Assembly: GCA_030272815.1 (NCBI GenBank)
Contig: JAJSZT010000026.1
Span: 1 to 43,356 of the forward strand
Direction: 5' to 3'
DNA length: 43,356 nucleotides
DNA from: Deltaproteobacteria bacterium
GTDB taxonomy: Bacteria > Desulfobacterota > Desulfobacteria > Desulfobacterales > ETH-SRB1
Part shown: positions 41,795 to 43,356 of the stretch, piece by piece
Position numbering within the stretch: position 1 is the stretch's first letter
How the letters are laid out: the number at the start of each line of letters is the position of its first letter
Notes under the pieces: generated by a model
The model's database searches: none
Seen by the model: only the letters and a program-made list of their open reading frames with translations
Told to the model about the DNA's origin: nothing
Translations under genes and position numbers: made by a program

Positions 41795-42238
41795 ATGACA
41801 ACAAAAATGTTTATTGATGAAATCAAGTTGCTTGATTGCCGTTATTCTATGAAGGATATTGAGGAAGAAGACACGTCGTCTGATGATGATGTGTCACCAG
41901 TTAATATGGATATTGTTTGCGGCAACAATTACATTAAAGATGATCGGCGACTGATAATAACCCTTGAAGTAAACTGTCATGCACCAAGCTTGCCGTTTAG
42001 TTTCAATGTAAAATATGGGGCGTCCTACACCCTGTCCCAAGATCCTGATGATGATGAGTTAGATAGATTTGTTAACGTTATTTGCCCGTTTCAGATAATG
42101 CCGTATATAAGAGAATTTGTGAGTGAATTGACTCGCAAAGCAGGTAACGAACCGTTGTTTATCCCACCAATGAATTTTATTGCCATGGACAAGGAACGCA
42201 AAAAGAATGATGCATCGGCCCTTGAAAATGGGAAATAG
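41795..42238 (+). CDS. SecB-like chaperone of a toxin-antitoxin-chaperone system
   Basis: A 147-residue SecB-like protein. Its C-terminal part VNVICPFQIMPYIREFVSEL, then PLFIPPMNFIAM, is the SecB signature (PF-x-x-PY-x-RE and PP-x-NF). In tripartite systems this chaperone binds the antitoxin tail and protects it from proteolysis and aggregation. ATG 41795 is chosen; an earlier GTG (41759) overlaps the antitoxin gene end. There is no strong ribosome site, so coupling to mqsA translation is likely. A terminator follows. A general secretion role is less likely given the operon. Confidence 0.85.
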   Translation: MTTKMFIDEIKLLDCRYSMKDIEEEDTSSDDDVSPVNMDIVCGNNYIKDDRRLIITLEVNCHAPSLPFSFNVKYGASYTLSQDPDDDELDRFVNVICPFQIMPYIREFVSELTRKAGNEPLFIPPMNFIAMDKERKKNDASALENGK

Positions 42239-42266
42239 CCTGGTAACCAATTACCAAAATGCCATA

Positions 42267-42306
42267 AACAAGGGGGGTACGAGAATTTCTCGCAACCCCT
42301 TGTTTT
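42267..42306 (+). terminator. Terminator of the mqs operon
   Basis: Stem ACAAGGGG / CCCCTTGT with an inner CGAGAA...CTCG stem, followed by TTTT. It lies 29 nt after the SecB-like stop codon. Confidence 0.85.
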
Positions 42307-42491
42307 CATAATGGTCGGGAAGACTGGATTTGAAATAGCGACCCCAGCGTCCCGAACGGGATTGCCAAAATAGATCACATAAACGAACCTCTCAATGTAA
42401 TAGTTAGAATGCTGGCGAACAAGGCTAATGCATCCGACGCAAAAACCCGCGCGGCTGATTAGCAGAGTTGGGATATCAATGATATAAAAGT

Positions 42492-43356
42492 ATGAGTCAT
42501 ATATTCGTCAAAAAAATCATTGGAGAAAAAAACAGTTTCGCCGGGAGGGACTGGTGGTACGACTTTCGCACATTTTCGAAAGTGTTTGATGAAAAATTTG
42601 TTAAAAAATATTCGTATGGCAACCTTGCTTTATACTCCAAGATTACAAAAAATTGGAATAATCATCTAAATTCTGAATGGTTATGCAGAGTCTATCTTTC
42701 TGCAAAAATGGTGCTTTCGGCATCATTGATGATAAATAGCCTGGAATTTGCTGAAAGCAAAAATCTACGGATCTTATCAAGTTACCTTGAATACTATTCA
42801 ATTCAGTCATCGCTTAGATCAGTAGTATTCTTATTGCCGGAGGCTAAATGGGATAATGGTGTCTTAATAACAACGGAACATACAAAATCAATTAATGTTG
42901 TATGCGACGCTTTAGCGAAATTAGATAAAAAGTTTTCTGAAAAATTAAAAAATTACATTCTTCATTTAAAAGCATATAGAGAACTGATTTCTTATAGGGC
43001 TCCGTCAAGTGGAGATTCTTTTTCAAAAATTCATTTTGACCTGGAGCTTATTGAGTTGTGTCAGCTTTTATGCGAGTTTGCGCAAGTTCAATCAGAGCTA
43101 TTAGAAGTTTCCATTTTGAAACACGCAAAAGAGAATTATGATTTTCTCGACAGTTACATTGATCAAGTATGCAATACTGAAATTCATGGGTTTAGTTTTC
43201 AGGATGATGAAGATTGGTATAGACTTGACTATTTAAAAAGGAAATATCCGCTTCCAACTAATATTATGCATATTTTATCAGAAGGTCACGTTGAGGATTT
43301 CTTTGGATCATGGTTGCCAAAAAATGATGAAGATATCGAGGATGAGGATGTTTTTA
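42492..43356 (+). CDS. Unknown protein, runs off the window
   Basis: At least 288 codons from ATG 42492 with no stop before the window ends. The product is soluble and mostly helical (e.g. MSHIFVKKIIGEKNSF, NIMHILSEGHVEDFFGSW) with many aromatic residues and an acidic tail segment (NDEDIEDEDVF). The central part (YYSIQSSLRSVVFLLPEAKW, LELIELCQLLCEFAQVQSEL) resembles four-helix HEPN-like folds only loosely. Family not recognised. No clear ribosome site precedes the ATG. It follows the toxin-antitoxin-chaperone operon after a terminator, so it is a separate transcript in an accessory region. Confidence 0.7.
   Translation, partial: MSHIFVKKIIGEKNSFAGRDWWYDFRTFSKVFDEKFVKKYSYGNLALYSKITKNWNNHLNSEWLCRVYLSAKMVLSASLMINSLEFAESKNLRILSSYLEYYSIQSSLRSVVFLLPEAKWDNGVLITTEHTKSINVVCDALAKLDKKFSEKLKNYILHLKAYRELISYRAPSSGDSFSKIHFDLELIELCQLLCEFAQVQSELLEVSILKHAKENYDFLDSYIDQVCNTEIHGFSFQDDEDWYRLDYLKRKYPLPTNIMHILSEGHVEDFFGSWLPKNDEDIEDEDVF

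Overview
The window looks like chromosomal DNA of a Desulfobacterota (formerly Deltaproteobacteria) bacterium, probably of the Desulfobacterales type. This is an inference from moderately AT-rich DNA, a PxxKW cysteine-rich protein, a dual-CxxC small protein with an in-frame UGA and a bacterial SECIS-like hairpin, an MqsR/MqsA/SecB-like toxin-antitoxin-chaperone operon, and gaps crowded with small inverted-repeat elements. No rRNA, tRNA or CRISPR array was recognised.

Layout. 1-4.65 kb is an accessory island: a frameshifted GC-rich membrane-protein gene, a shrunken RAYT (Y1 transposase) element with 27-bp inverted ends, and a 1044-residue membrane NACHT ATPase. Both genes sit behind copies of the same ~170-bp leader. 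4.9-19.5 kb is mostly housekeeping: GMP synthase ATP-PPase subunit, carB, an LpoA-like lipoprotein, phosphofructokinase, kdsD, the PxxKW protein, an aminotransferase overlapping a ClC transporter gene, and truA. 19.8-25.3 kb is a second accessory region, nearly all on the minus strand. It holds a tight three-gene operon with a ComEC-like metallo-beta-lactamase, a DprA-like remnant, a TIR/deoxyribosyltransferase-like protein, an attC-like site with a cassette ORF, a decayed group II intron fused to the start of a PLD-helicase gene, and an unannotated candidate selenoprotein. 25.9-40.4 kb is again core: argJ, an RsuA/RluB pseudouridine synthase, a nucleotide-sugar dehydrogenase, lapA-like, mutS, an AMIN/Amidase_3 cell-wall amidase, a coiled-coil membrane protein, a large TPR lipoprotein and a DUF4143 ATPase. 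40.8-43.4 kb carries the mqsR-mqsA-secB-like operon with a clear promoter and operators, then an unknown gene running off the window.

How it works together. The core genes serve nucleotide and arginine synthesis, glycolysis, Kdo/LPS precursors, peptidoglycan turnover and mismatch repair, with no long shared operon. The accessory blocks (NACHT protein, MBL operon, TIR-like protein, PLD-helicase remnant, DprA-like remnant, chaperone-addicted toxin) resemble anti-phage or stress-defence cargo; that role is inferred, not shown.

Noncoding structure. Almost every gap longer than 100 bp holds a palindromic element. Several have terminal inverted repeats made of 7-nt tandem units whose sequence differs from element to element. 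Others are derivatives of an element carrying a GxxExxY gene. One ~105-bp core occurs twice in inverted orientation about 4 kb apart.
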